DNA from: a virus
DNA: 40,962 nt
IMG/VR virus record: IMGVR_UViG_3300045283_000322
Coordinates: 1-40,962 of that record
Strand: one strand, 5' to 3'
This document shows, piece after piece, positions 23,001 to 30,253 of the stretch. The notes below the pieces were generated by a model. It was given only the letters and a program-made list of their open reading frames with translations, ran no database searches and was not told the origin of the DNA. A program made the position numbers and the translations under genes. The number at the start of each line of letters is the position of its first letter. Position 1 is the first letter of the stretch.

Positions 23001-23099
23001 CTCGGCGAGGTCAAGCGTACCCGGCGGTGCGCTCTTGGGGTCGGCGTTGGTATCCAGCCCGAGGATGGGGATCGGAACCAACGCGCGCCGAAGAGGCAT
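20091..23099 (-). CDS. Large tail protein (nozzle/propeller-like)
   Basis: 1002 aa from the ATG at 23099, which overlaps the upstream stop (TAATG). It starts MPLRRALVPIPILGLDTNAD followed by LDLAENVFWKRKGNAPGWEL, a beginning I associate with short-tail nozzle or stabilisation proteins. The body is beta-rich with recurrent Gly/Ser/Thr strands, suggesting a propeller. A Cys-containing loop (CDCAYGGGYICIVSGQG) lies near residue 135. It is the largest gene in the window and sits between an adaptor-fibre pair and the ejection set. Family by order and composition. Confidence 0.65.
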   Translation of the reverse strand: MPLRRALVPIPILGLDTNADPKSAPPGTLDLAENVFWKRKGNAPGWELRKRFGVTARPATIIQGGTIGSGRKLANFNNEQLIIDKTGLFSWDAQSSKWVQIASTPSIPLCTLTAEPVSATRFSALDVCDCAYGGGYICIVSGQGPNQPSHVTVVSLATGARVLDTNLAWSVTTGIQEIRVVALASVFMILASFQTGNLLASKTIAFATPTTVSAEVSVSATAARSGTGPFWDMQRAGSNDWAMVGLQTTTPNTTIIRWNSNQTSGGTSNSANVADQGLSWLTWDYSDGSGYLSYIGSAVGLKTFTVTATTAAISATTVNDAAVVSCDCICGYRTGSTNNIFVSRAISPSANIRLDRSLGGAVAVYQRGLCAMGKPFLKNGRYFLPCVFDNIDTPIPTAGVQIDQRAYFILDVTSTTAFTGVVVGKAFFGEALGQPQRSTSGTVVIGAATAFADIDSNRTAIVLRRAASDSYVQGSPALIDGKIRDVWLCTFDFSFPAASPAATAGENLFLPGGAVKEYDGSTVAEAGFHVVPEYPTTTVAAGGYGATVPGSVGVCIVWKYIDNRGQTRRSAPSQAQFATTTGANGITSVSCQTYRLSERGTQVAIEVYFTAVNGSVFYLVGQVGNDPTADTVTFTVPASLNSAAGVALAQQQAQLYTSDGSLAHEPLPPARLMAAWRGRIFLAGTEDSTDLWVSDEWFSGEGVYFSSANVISMEKEGGAITALAEMDDRLIIFKRSALYELVGSGPTASGGGNFDQPARITATVGTIIPESVVKTPQGLMFQSLRGFYLLPIGGGLPIRLRGVETFENITTTGAVVMENFEQVRWVCSTGTVLVYHFGILDDQGVGRWTTFTNFFAVDCAVFGGKFVYLISSGFVNEESSGWDDNGSAIAVQARVAWLSPAGLFGDVRLWSMIPTLDVFTGFTLNLNYEVDFVAGAAQSTSLVISATNSPSLELKPARQDASAYRFTFAETSTTQGFRLSGFTLELGSEGALKRTAPTSRFT

Positions 23100-24298
23100 T
23101 AGCTGATCTCCAGGCGCAGGCGCGGAACCGTCGCGGTGGATGCCACATAGGCCCCGCTGGCCGGGAAGGTGGCCGGCATGGCTCCGAAGGTCTGCGCCAC
23201 TGAGATGGCCACGTTGTAGGCGGTGCCCCCGGCGGCTGGTGCGCCAAGCATCGCGGTCATGTCGACGCCGTTGAGCTTGTTGAGACCCACGGCCGCGTTG
23301 TCCGTATTGTAGACCAGCCAGTAAAGCGCGCCTCCCGTGAGGGCAACGCTGATGGAGGCCGCCTTCACCGAGACCGAGTTGAGCGAGATAGAGCCGCCAT
23401 CGGCAAGCAGCGTTTTGGGGTACAGGTTGTTGTCTGCCACGTTGTCGTAAAGTCCGATGCGTCCGTTGCCAACTGCGGGGCCGCCAAGCACCTCGAAGTC
23501 GACAGTGGTCGCCGTGCCTCCGCGCTGTGGGGCCACGAAAGGGATGGCCAACAGGAGATTCGCGGTCGCACCGGTGATGGCCGCGACAGAAGTGACTGTC
23601 TCGACGCCGGCAGTGACCCGGTTCGTGAGTCCTGAGCCGCCTGGGGCATGCACGTAAGATAGAAAGCGGCGACCGTCGCGCCCGGTGACGGTGATGATCT
23701 GACCGGCCTCGCTGATGGTCACGCACCCCGCACCATCTACCTCGAGCGCCCCTGTGATGGGCGTGCCTCCGCTGTTGGCCTTGGCCGAGGTGAGCGGCGT
23801 ATCCATACCGACACCCGTGATCCGCCCCTGGGCGTCCAGGGTGACGGTGCTGATCCATGGGCCATAGGTGGCCGCGCCCGGACCAACCGCGCCGCCTGCG
23901 ATGGCGAACCAGGTGTTGTAGCCATCTGACACCACCACCGCGACCTGATTCGGCTGGAGGGTCACCGCGGAGGTGAGCACGTCCGCTTTCGCCGAACCGA
24001 TTGCCTGGGATGGCAAGACGGTGAGCGTACCGGTGCCCTCATGGCAGATGACGATCACCTGGCCCTTGCCTCGTCCGCGCTTCATGGCGGATGGCAGGAG
24101 CAGGTTCGCCGTCTGGCCGTTGTAGCGGACGATGGCCTGGTCACCTAGCTGCACACCGCGGGTGACCGTTTCGGCCGGGTATGCGATGACTCCCTGGCGC
24201 GCGTCCTCCAGCTGGTCGGCGAAGTCTCGCACCGCCGCCTGAACGGTGTTCAGGTTGACATCGTCGGTGCGGAATGGCCTGTACGGTCCGTTGGCCAT
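23099..24298 (-). CDS. Tail fibre / structural protein
   Basis: 399 aa. The N-terminal 60 residues (MANGPYRPFRTDDVNLNTVQ, then a helical ADQLEDARQGVI) resemble a particle-anchoring segment. The rest is Gly/Thr/Val-rich beta structure of the kind found in fibres and spikes (TSAVTLQPNQVAVVVSDGYN; AGQIITVTGRDGRRFLSYV). No catalytic motif. The ATG overlaps the upstream stop by one base (TAATG). Confidence 0.62.
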   Translation of the reverse strand: MANGPYRPFRTDDVNLNTVQAAVRDFADQLEDARQGVIAYPAETVTRGVQLGDQAIVRYNGQTANLLLPSAMKRGRGKGQVIVICHEGTGTLTVLPSQAIGSAKADVLTSAVTLQPNQVAVVVSDGYNTWFAIAGGAVGPGAATYGPWISTVTLDAQGRITGVGMDTPLTSAKANSGGTPITGALEVDGAGCVTISEAGQIITVTGRDGRRFLSYVHAPGGSGLTNRVTAGVETVTSVAAITGATANLLLAIPFVAPQRGGTATTVDFEVLGGPAVGNGRIGLYDNVADNNLYPKTLLADGGSISLNSVSVKAASISVALTGGALYWLVYNTDNAAVGLNKLNGVDMTAMLGAPAAGGTAYNVAISVAQTFGAMPATFPASGAYVASTATVPRLRLEIS

Positions 24299-24966
24299 TA
24301 CGGCGCCGGGTACCTCGGCCGCCAGTAGGGCACGCTGTCGGCGTCCACCACGCGGTCGGCCTCGCCCACGTCGTTGTCACCCGCCATGCGCCGCACGTCG
24401 GCCACCATCTCGGTGAGCTCGGCCGTCAGGTCGTTTGCGTCCTTCTGTTGCCGGCGCCGCGCTTTGATGGCCGACTCCAGGACGATGACCTCGCTGTAGA
24501 TATCCTCGGCCAGGGTCAGCTGGTCGCCATCGGCGGCAAGCGCTGTCGGCTGCTCGACGTACCACAGCGTGTAGCTGCCCGCTGCGAGGCGCTGGGGGCG
24601 AATCTCCAGGGTGTTGCTGTAGACGCGATAGACGCGGTCCACCGTCCGATTGCGCTCCGCCCACATGAAGCGCGGCACCACCGAGAAGTCGTCCACGCTG
24701 GCGCCGGTGGTCATGTAGTCGAGCGAGAGCGCCTTCCAGAAGGTCGGCGCGTTCGCCAGCAGGTCGTAGGTGTAGCTGGGCGAAGTGAGGGTAAACGCCT
24801 TGCTCAGCAGGAAGAGCTGCGGGTTGCAGCCGACGAGGAGACGCCGCAAACGCTGGCGCGAGCCATTGATGAACGAGGCCCAGGCGGCCGTGGTGACGTT
24901 CGAGTCGTTCTCGAAGTCGGCCCTCGCCTGAGCGTTCGTTCGCAGCTGCGCCAGCGTCGACGGCAC
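24298..24966 (-). CDS. Head-to-tail adaptor (tail tubular A-like) protein
   Basis: 222 aa. Begins MPSTLAQLRTNAQARADFEN, with helices at both ends and a beta-rich middle (SPSYTYDLLANAPTFWKALS, then VYRVYSNTLEIRPQRLAAGS), the layout of gp11/gp4-like podoviral adaptors. A long helical C-terminus (LESAIKARRRQQKDANDLTA) is also typical. It would form the ring below the portal. Its place after capsid genes and before the nozzle candidate supports this. Confidence 0.65.
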   Translation of the reverse strand: MPSTLAQLRTNAQARADFENDSNVTTAAWASFINGSRQRLRRLLVGCNPQLFLLSKAFTLTSPSYTYDLLANAPTFWKALSLDYMTTGASVDDFSVVPRFMWAERNRTVDRVYRVYSNTLEIRPQRLAAGSYTLWYVEQPTALAADGDQLTLAEDIYSEVIVLESAIKARRRQQKDANDLTAELTEMVADVRRMAGDNDVGEADRVVDADSVPYWRPRYPAP

Positions 24967-24969
24967 CCG

Positions 24970-25224
24970 CTACTCCCCGCTGTCGTACTTCTTGCCCATG
25001 CAGATGCGAATGAAGTCCGAGAGCGCCGCGCTGGCCGCCGCCGGGTCCTTGGGGGTGATGCCGAGCGCGTCCCAGAGCTCGCCGGCCGCAGCCGACTCGC
25101 CCTCGTCGCTCTCAGGGATGTCGTCCATCTTGCCGGCGTCATCGGCGGAAGCGCCGCCCCCCGGCTTCTTACCGGGAGGAGGCAGCTTCTCGACCACGAC
25201 GTCGATTGCATCGCGTGGCTTCAT
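24970..25224 (-). CDS. Small acidic head/tail accessory protein
   Basis: 84 aa. MKPRDAIDVVVEKLPPPGKK, then a Gly/Asp/Glu/Ser-rich linker, then a helical end (LWDALGITPKDPAAASAALS, FIRICMGKKYDSGE). Three bases separate it from the adaptor gene. Not recognised; probably a virion assembly protein. Confidence 0.6.
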   Translation of the reverse strand: MKPRDAIDVVVEKLPPPGKKPGGGASADDAGKMDDIPESDEGESAAAGELWDALGITPKDPAAASAALSDFIRICMGKKYDSGE

Positions 25225-25625
25225 CAGCCGACCGTCGACGCGCTGAGGGACAGCGTGAGCGACCAGAGCACAGAGGCTCCGTCCGGGATTTCACCGGTGA
25301 TGGCACCTGCATCGTTGACGAACTGCATCGTCAGGATGCCTGTGGTAGTCAGCGCGTCGACGGTGCAGATGGGCACGAGGCCCTTGCCCGCCGCGAACGC
25401 CGCGCCGTACAGTTTCCCAGCGAAGTCCAGCAACTCGTTGTAGCGAGCCGCCGTCCTGTCGACCGTCAGCGTATAGAGGCCGACGCCCGTACGCGCCGCC
25501 ACGAAGCCCGAGAATTTCTTCTTGGTCTGGGTGGTGATCGTACCGCTGGTGGAGGTGTTCATGCGGCCGAACAGGTCGATCTGGTCTCGTCGCGGGCTCA
25601 GCCCGCCGCGATTCATCAGAGGCAT
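25224..25625 (-). CDS. Virion structural protein after the capsid gene
   Basis: 133 aa, beta-rich (GRMNTSTSGTITTQTKKKFS, YTLTVDRTAARYNELLDFAG). The ATG at 25625 follows an AAAGGAC ribosome binding site, and the stop overlaps the next ATG (TGATG). Candidates are head-decoration or minor head protein, from position after the major capsid gene. Confidence 0.6.
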   Translation of the reverse strand: MPLMNRGGLSPRRDQIDLFGRMNTSTSGTITTQTKKKFSGFVAARTGVGLYTLTVDRTAARYNELLDFAGKLYGAAFAAGKGLVPICTVDALTTTGILTMQFVNDAGAITGEIPDGASVLWSLTLSLSASTVG

Positions 25626-25653
25626 GTTGGTTTGTCCTTTGGTTTCCCGCCGC

Positions 25654-25685
25654 GCCCAGCCCGTTAGGAGACAACCGGGCCAGGC
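25654..25685 (-). other. Strong hairpin after the capsid gene
   Basis: On the minus strand GCCTGGCCCGGTT pairs with AACGGGCTGGGC around a 7-nt loop, with two G-T wobbles and one bulge. Further pairing extends the stem towards the gap's edges. No T-run follows, so it is more likely a partial attenuator or a stability element that favours capsid mRNA than a full terminator. Confidence 0.5.
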
Positions 25686-25700
25686 GCGAGCGGAAAGCTG

Positions 25701-26987
25701 TTAGAGGCCGATGACCCCGTTGAACCCAGGAGCCATGCAGAGCAGCTCCACGTACCCGCCGATGCGCACCTCGTAGCTGTCCGACGAGGTCTCACGCAGC
25801 ATCCGGTTGTCGTCCTCGTCGAGGAAGCCGATGGGCTTGCCGAGCGAGAGCAACTTCCAGGTGTCCGGCTGGATGACGAAGCAGCGGTTCGCCGGGCACC
25901 CCTGGTCGGGAAGCACCTCGACGCTGCCCTTGGGGCCGTTCACGCGGATGGACTTGAAGCCCACCACGCCCTGCTCGCCCACCTTGAGGTCGACGTACTG
26001 GACGTTGGAGCCGAACTCCAGCGCCAACTCGTTCCACTTGCTGAACGAGAGGAAGGCGTACTTCGGGTTGGCCTTGCGCCCCGCCAGCAGCGACACCATC
26101 GTCTGGATGGACTCGCGGATGCTCTTCGTGGTGCCGTCGAGGAACGACCCGCCCAGCCGGGTCTTGTTCTTCGACCGGTCGATGTTGAAGAAGGGCGTCG
26201 AGGTGAGGGTGGTGCGGTCGAACGGCGTCCAGCCCTCGAAGCCCACCAGGCGGAGCCGCGAAGGAGTGGCGCTATCCTGGCGATCGCCGTTCGGAAAGAC
26301 GAAGTCGCCAGCCGCCACCGAGCCGCCACCACCGGTGACGGTGCTGACGTTGGCGGTGAAGGTCACCGTTCCGGCGTCCTCATCGACGCTGTCCACGATG
26401 AGGACCTGAGCCGAGCCGCCACCAGCACCGCGAAGAACAGCAGAGCTGTTCGTCGAGGAGAAGATGACGTTCATGTTCTGCTCGAAGTTCTTGGCGTCCT
26501 CTGCCTGGGTCAGCGTGATGGTCGCCGAGGAGATGCCGCCGGCAGCGATGGTGCCGATGGCCCCGAACCCGTCGCGGAACAGGTCGATGGAGAAGCGCCG
26601 CGCGCTCGCCTTGATGGCGGACTCGACGTTTGCCGAGACCTCGGGGAAGTACGCGTTCGCGTTCCCCTCCATCGCCCGGATGAGATCGCCCGGGATGGTG
26701 GCGAAGGTGTAGTGCTTCTTGTTGGCGCTCGAGGGGAGCAGCCACTTCTTCAGGTTGTAGGTACCCGCCGAGGTGGTCTTGAGCGCCTGCGAGGTGCCGA
26801 AGGTGGCCGAACCGGTCTGGTTCTGCCCGATCATGATGGGGAACGTGCTGTTGTCGCCGCCCCAGTCTTCGGACTTCGGAATCAGTGCGTACGCAGGAGA
26901 CTCCTCGTACGTCATGTCGGGAATGGTGTTCTTGTCGAGATAGAACCGCGTCTTGAGCGCGGCAGCTGCTGTGGTGAACGAGGACAT
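25701..26987 (-). CDS. Major capsid protein (HK97-like)
   Basis: 428 aa. Order (portal, scaffold, this gene) and sequence fit a major capsid protein. The N-terminal arm reads SSFTTAAAALKTRFYLDKNT, then an E-loop-like stretch (KKWLLPSSANKKHYTFATIP), a long helix (FPEVSANVESAIKASARRFS), an inserted Gly/Ser beta region and a C-terminal A-domain-like end (SYEVRIGGYVELLCMAPGFN). The ATG at 26987 follows GGGAG. Fold assignment is by pattern. Confidence 0.82.
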   Translation of the reverse strand: MSSFTTAAAALKTRFYLDKNTIPDMTYEESPAYALIPKSEDWGGDNSTFPIMIGQNQTGSATFGTSQALKTTSAGTYNLKKWLLPSSANKKHYTFATIPGDLIRAMEGNANAYFPEVSANVESAIKASARRFSIDLFRDGFGAIGTIAAGGISSATITLTQAEDAKNFEQNMNVIFSSTNSSAVLRGAGGGSAQVLIVDSVDEDAGTVTFTANVSTVTGGGGSVAAGDFVFPNGDRQDSATPSRLRLVGFEGWTPFDRTTLTSTPFFNIDRSKNKTRLGGSFLDGTTKSIRESIQTMVSLLAGRKANPKYAFLSFSKWNELALEFGSNVQYVDLKVGEQGVVGFKSIRVNGPKGSVEVLPDQGCPANRCFVIQPDTWKLLSLGKPIGFLDEDDNRMLRETSSDSYEVRIGGYVELLCMAPGFNGVIGL

Positions 26988-27024
26988 CGAAGGGACTCCC
27001 GTCGATGGCCGGCGGCGGTATCAG

Positions 27025-28074
27025 CTAGGCGGGCGCACCCCTCGGCTTGAAGTGCTCGAGCGCGCGGCGCTCCAGCTCAGCCTTCGAGAGGCGGCCGACC
27101 GGCTGCGGAGGGGGTGCCTCGTTGCCGTTGCCGACCAGGGTGACGGAGCTCGCCTGTGCTCCCTGATTCGTTCCACCTGCAGGCGCCGTCTGCCCATTGG
27201 GCTTCGGTGGCGCGAACCGCGCAGCCAGCTTGGGCACCTTGGTGACGAGGGCGCTGACCTCCTCGTCAACCTGGGCCTGACGAGCGTCCTCGTAGGCCGT
27301 GGCCACCGCGGTCACCAGTTCCGTGGTGGCTTCCGGCGTGAGCTTCGAGAAGTCGAGTTGGTACTTCTCCCCGTAGCGCATCACCGCATCGAAAACGTGC
27401 TCCGCTTCGCCCTTCGCGAGCGTGACGGGAAACCTGTCGGCCGCGACCTGCAGGTGCCCCTGGATGGCCGCCACGCCCGTGGCGCGCGCCTCCTGCTGGG
27501 CCTGCGTCTGCTGGGTCTCGGCGTCCTTGGCCGCGCGGTCGGCGGCAGCCTTGCGCTCCGCCTCCAGCTGCGCGATACGGTCCTCCACGGTCGGCTCGCT
27601 GCCGGCGCCATTGCGCTTGAGGTAGTCCGCGGCGACGTCCTCCAATGTGATGCCGTGGAGCTCGAGCACCGCCGAGGGCGATTGCTTCACCTTGGCGTGG
27701 CCGTCTTCCCAGTGCTGGGCCGCCTTGATGCGCTCCTGCTGGGCCTGAATCTCCGCCTTGGCCCCCGCCAGCTTGGCAAAGCCCCGGGACAGCTGTTGCT
27801 GCTGCGCCTTCAGGGCCTCGATAGTGGGGACGTCACCGGCAGCAGGCTCGGCAGTACCGGGGGCACTCACGGCTTTGCCCGCCTCGGCGCCACCACTCGA
27901 TGAGGCAGAGGGGGCAGGTGCTTTTGGGTCTACCGCTGGCGTGCCAGCAGCCGCAGCACGCGCATCGGCGGCCTTCTTGAAGACCTCCAGCGCGGCCGCG
28001 TTGGGATCCACGTGCGTCGGCGCGGGAGATGCGGCCTCACCGGCGGCCGCGGGTGCATTCTGTTCGTCTGCCAC
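27025..28074 (-). CDS. Scaffolding protein
   Basis: 349 aa. The sequence is low in aromatic residues and rich in Ala/Glu/Lys/Gln, with a disordered first third, a central coiled coil (EAERKAAADRAAKDAETQQT) and a basic Pro/Gly-rich end (KAELERRALEHFKPRGAP), the usual form of phage scaffolds. GTG start at 28074, without a clear Shine-Dalgarno but with the late element 4 nt upstream. Placed between portal and capsid. Confidence 0.8.
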   Translation of the reverse strand: MADEQNAPAAAGEAASPAPTHVDPNAAALEVFKKAADARAAAAGTPAVDPKAPAPSASSSGGAEAGKAVSAPGTAEPAAGDVPTIEALKAQQQQLSRGFAKLAGAKAEIQAQQERIKAAQHWEDGHAKVKQSPSAVLELHGITLEDVAADYLKRNGAGSEPTVEDRIAQLEAERKAAADRAAKDAETQQTQAQQEARATGVAAIQGHLQVAADRFPVTLAKGEAEHVFDAVMRYGEKYQLDFSKLTPEATTELVTAVATAYEDARQAQVDEEVSALVTKVPKLAARFAPPKPNGQTAPAGGTNQGAQASSVTLVGNGNEAPPPQPVGRLSKAELERRALEHFKPRGAPA

Positions 28075-28078
28075 GTAC

Positions 28079-28094
28079 TACCCGCAACGTTCCC
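28079..28094 (-). promoter_or_regulatory. Late element 3, GGGAACGTTGCGGGTA
   Basis: Exact match to the late element, 4 nt before the GTG of the scaffold gene, in the 32-bp gap after the portal gene. Confidence 0.6.
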
Positions 28095-28106
28095 TCGCTG
28101 CACTGC

Positions 28107-30032
28107 TCAGGCCATCGGCGGGAGCGCGGCCTGAGGCGAAGGAGCGCCAGGAAGCGGCGGCGGAGGGGCAGCCGCGTCGGGTGCGGGAGCAGGCGCCGGC
28201 AGCTGGCCCGGCACGTTGGGCGCCAGCATGGCCGGGGTCGGCGCAGGGGCGGGCTGCATCTCGGCGAGCAGGTCGGTGACGTCGGCGATGAAGCGCAGCA
28301 GCAGGTCCTTGCGCTTCTCGGGCACGCCGTCATTGCGCGCGCGCAGGTAGGCGGCTTGCCCCATGCGCTGGGCCAGCTTCAGGTCCATGTACGGCTCGGG
28401 GGTCTCGTACTTTCCCTGCTCGACAATCTTCTCAAGGATGCGCTTGACGTCGTCGATGGCCGCCAGCTCGAGCGACAGCGCCTCTTGGAGGTCGGGGAAG
28501 TCGAGCAGGGCCAGCGCCGTCTCGCGATCGGGGATGAGGCCCGCCTCGTAGTACTCCTTGACCGCCTGGAGCTTCGCGCCGGGCGTGGTGGGCAGCGAGG
28601 ACGTCGGGTAGCCGGCGATGATCGAGCGGTTCTCGTCCAAATCGACCTTCGCGAAGTCGATTTGCTCGATGGTCTTGCTGTCGGGGGCCATCACGACCAC
28701 TTTTCGGCCGCGCTTGACCATCTTCTTGGTCAACTTCACGTTCTTTTCAGCGATTTCGACGTGCAACTCCTCCCATTCCTGGCCGAGGCAGGCGAATCGC
28801 TGCGTCTGGGTGTCGTTGTATTCGCGCTGGGCCGGCGCCGAGTCGAGCCCGGCGGGCTTCGTGCCCGTGCTGAGGTCCTGCGAGACGCCTTCGATCTCGA
28901 AGCTCTTGTTGTAGAGCTCCCACATGTACTCGTACGCCTGCTGTGGCATCGGATTCGGCGTCGCGAACGTCGGCGGTGTCTCCGCGTCGATGATGGACAT
29001 CGTCTCGTTGGACATCTGGCCCTTCGTGGGCCCTCCCGGCTGCCTGAACACCCACAACTTCGCTCCCAGCTTCATCGCCTTCTGGAAGCGGTCGAGCATC
29101 TGCGAGAGCTCGTACTGGATGGAGAGCAGGTTTTCGGCCGCGCCGAGCCCCCAGTAGCCGCTGTCGGGCTCGCGCCACACGCCCTTGACGTGCGGGAACC
29201 AGTCGAACTCCCAGTCCTCCTGGAAGACCGCGCCTTCCTCCAACGCAACGACGTGCTTGCCGTTGAGGTGCCAGCCCTCGAAGACCGGCAGCATCTCGCT
29301 AGCACGCCCGTCGTTGGTGCCGGCGGGATTGTAGCCCTTCGCGTTTTCGATGATGTCCCGCGCGCCCGGGTTGCGGTCGCCCACCATATCCAGCAGCGAG
29401 CCCCGGTAGATGGGGCGCTTGATGTAGAAGCTCTGCGGATCGCCCCGCGCCGCCTCCATTTCATCCACGATGGCTTCACACGGCAGGATGCGCCCCACGC
29501 CCACGATGGATTTGCGCCTGTCCTCGTAGAGCCCGAAGAGACCGGTGCCGAAGGCGCCCATGTCGCGGAACACCCGCCGGCCCAGCTTGTAGAGCCCCGT
29601 GGCGCGCGCCCAGCCGTCCTGGAACTTCGTGAGCCCCTTGGCCTGGCGCTGCATGGTGAAGTCGCCGCCCTCGGTGAGGAAGCGGACGCGCGGCTTGTTC
29701 TTGGCGATGCGGCTGGCGATGGACTCGATGACCGCCTGCACGACGTTGATGGGCACCTTCCAGCCGAAGCCCCACGGGTCGCTCACGTAGGGCACGCGGA
29801 AGGCGCTGCCGTAGTCGTAGATGCTGGCCAGGGGGCGCCCCGAGTGCATTCGGGCGAAGACCAGGTCGGCCCGGCGGCGCGCCCTCTCGCTGGGGCTCTC
29901 GTAGATGCGCTTGGCCGCATCCACCATGGCCTGCCCGATGGTCTCTGCCGGCTCCAGCCACCAGCGGGCCACCCCCTTGTGCGCCTCCTCGGGGCCGTAG
30001 CCGCGGTCGATTACGACCGGATTGTCAGCCAT
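28107..30032 (-). CDS. Portal protein
   Basis: 641 aa, a usual size for podovirus portals. N-terminal half: GFGWKVPINVVQAVIESIAS, KNKPRVRFLTEGGDFTMQRQ and VGVGRILPCEAIVDEMEAAR, which fit portal wing and stem elements. The middle has ENLLSIQYELSQMLDRFQKA, and a Pro/Ala-rich tail closes the protein. It would form the dodecameric DNA gate. The ATG at 30032 overlaps the upstream small gene by 8 bp. It lies directly after the terminase block. Confidence 0.85.
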   Translation of the reverse strand: MADNPVVIDRGYGPEEAHKGVARWWLEPAETIGQAMVDAAKRIYESPSERARRRADLVFARMHSGRPLASIYDYGSAFRVPYVSDPWGFGWKVPINVVQAVIESIASRIAKNKPRVRFLTEGGDFTMQRQAKGLTKFQDGWARATGLYKLGRRVFRDMGAFGTGLFGLYEDRRKSIVGVGRILPCEAIVDEMEAARGDPQSFYIKRPIYRGSLLDMVGDRNPGARDIIENAKGYNPAGTNDGRASEMLPVFEGWHLNGKHVVALEEGAVFQEDWEFDWFPHVKGVWREPDSGYWGLGAAENLLSIQYELSQMLDRFQKAMKLGAKLWVFRQPGGPTKGQMSNETMSIIDAETPPTFATPNPMPQQAYEYMWELYNKSFEIEGVSQDLSTGTKPAGLDSAPAQREYNDTQTQRFACLGQEWEELHVEIAEKNVKLTKKMVKRGRKVVVMAPDSKTIEQIDFAKVDLDENRSIIAGYPTSSLPTTPGAKLQAVKEYYEAGLIPDRETALALLDFPDLQEALSLELAAIDDVKRILEKIVEQGKYETPEPYMDLKLAQRMGQAAYLRARNDGVPEKRKDLLLRFIADVTDLLAEMQPAPAPTPAMLAPNVPGQLPAPAPAPDAAAPPPPLPGAPSPQAALPPMA

Positions 30033-30222
30033 CGGCGGGCGCCCCGCCGCCTTCGAAGAACTCCAGCATCTGCCCGCGGGTCGGCGGCGCCTCGTCGACG
30101 ATGGGCTTCATCACCGCGGCCGGCGCCGGCAGCACGCACTGTACGTCCCCGACGCGCACCGGGCCGTGCACCCCGCGGGCGATGAGGGCGTCGAGGATGA
30201 GCAACACGTCGGCCGGGGCCAC
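30025..30222 (-). CDS. Small protein between terminase and portal
   Basis: 65 aa from the GTG at 30222 (GTG at 30225 is equally possible). MVAPADVLLILDALIARGVH then GPVRVGDVQCVLPAP, ending in an acidic, Gly-rich tail. The late element lies just upstream (30228-30243), with no Shine-Dalgarno. Not recognised; the end overlaps the portal start by 8 bp. Confidence 0.6.
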   Translation of the reverse strand: MAPADVLLILDALIARGVHGPVRVGDVQCVLPAPAAVMKPIVDEAPPTRGQMLEFFEGGGAPADG

Positions 30223-30227
30223 CACCA

Positions 30228-30243
30228 GACCCGCCGCGTTCCC
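30228..30243 (-). promoter_or_regulatory. Late element 4, GGGAACGCGGCGGGTC
   Basis: Exact match to the late element in the 28-bp gap between the TerL stop and the next gene; 2 or 5 nt before its GTG, depending on which start is used. Confidence 0.6.
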
Positions 30244-30253
30244 GCGCGAGGCG

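Noticed and set aside
20091-23858. Tail protein extended upstream to 23858
   Set aside because: The upstream part is the fibre gene read in another frame; the ATG at 23099 with TAATG overlap is the sensible start.
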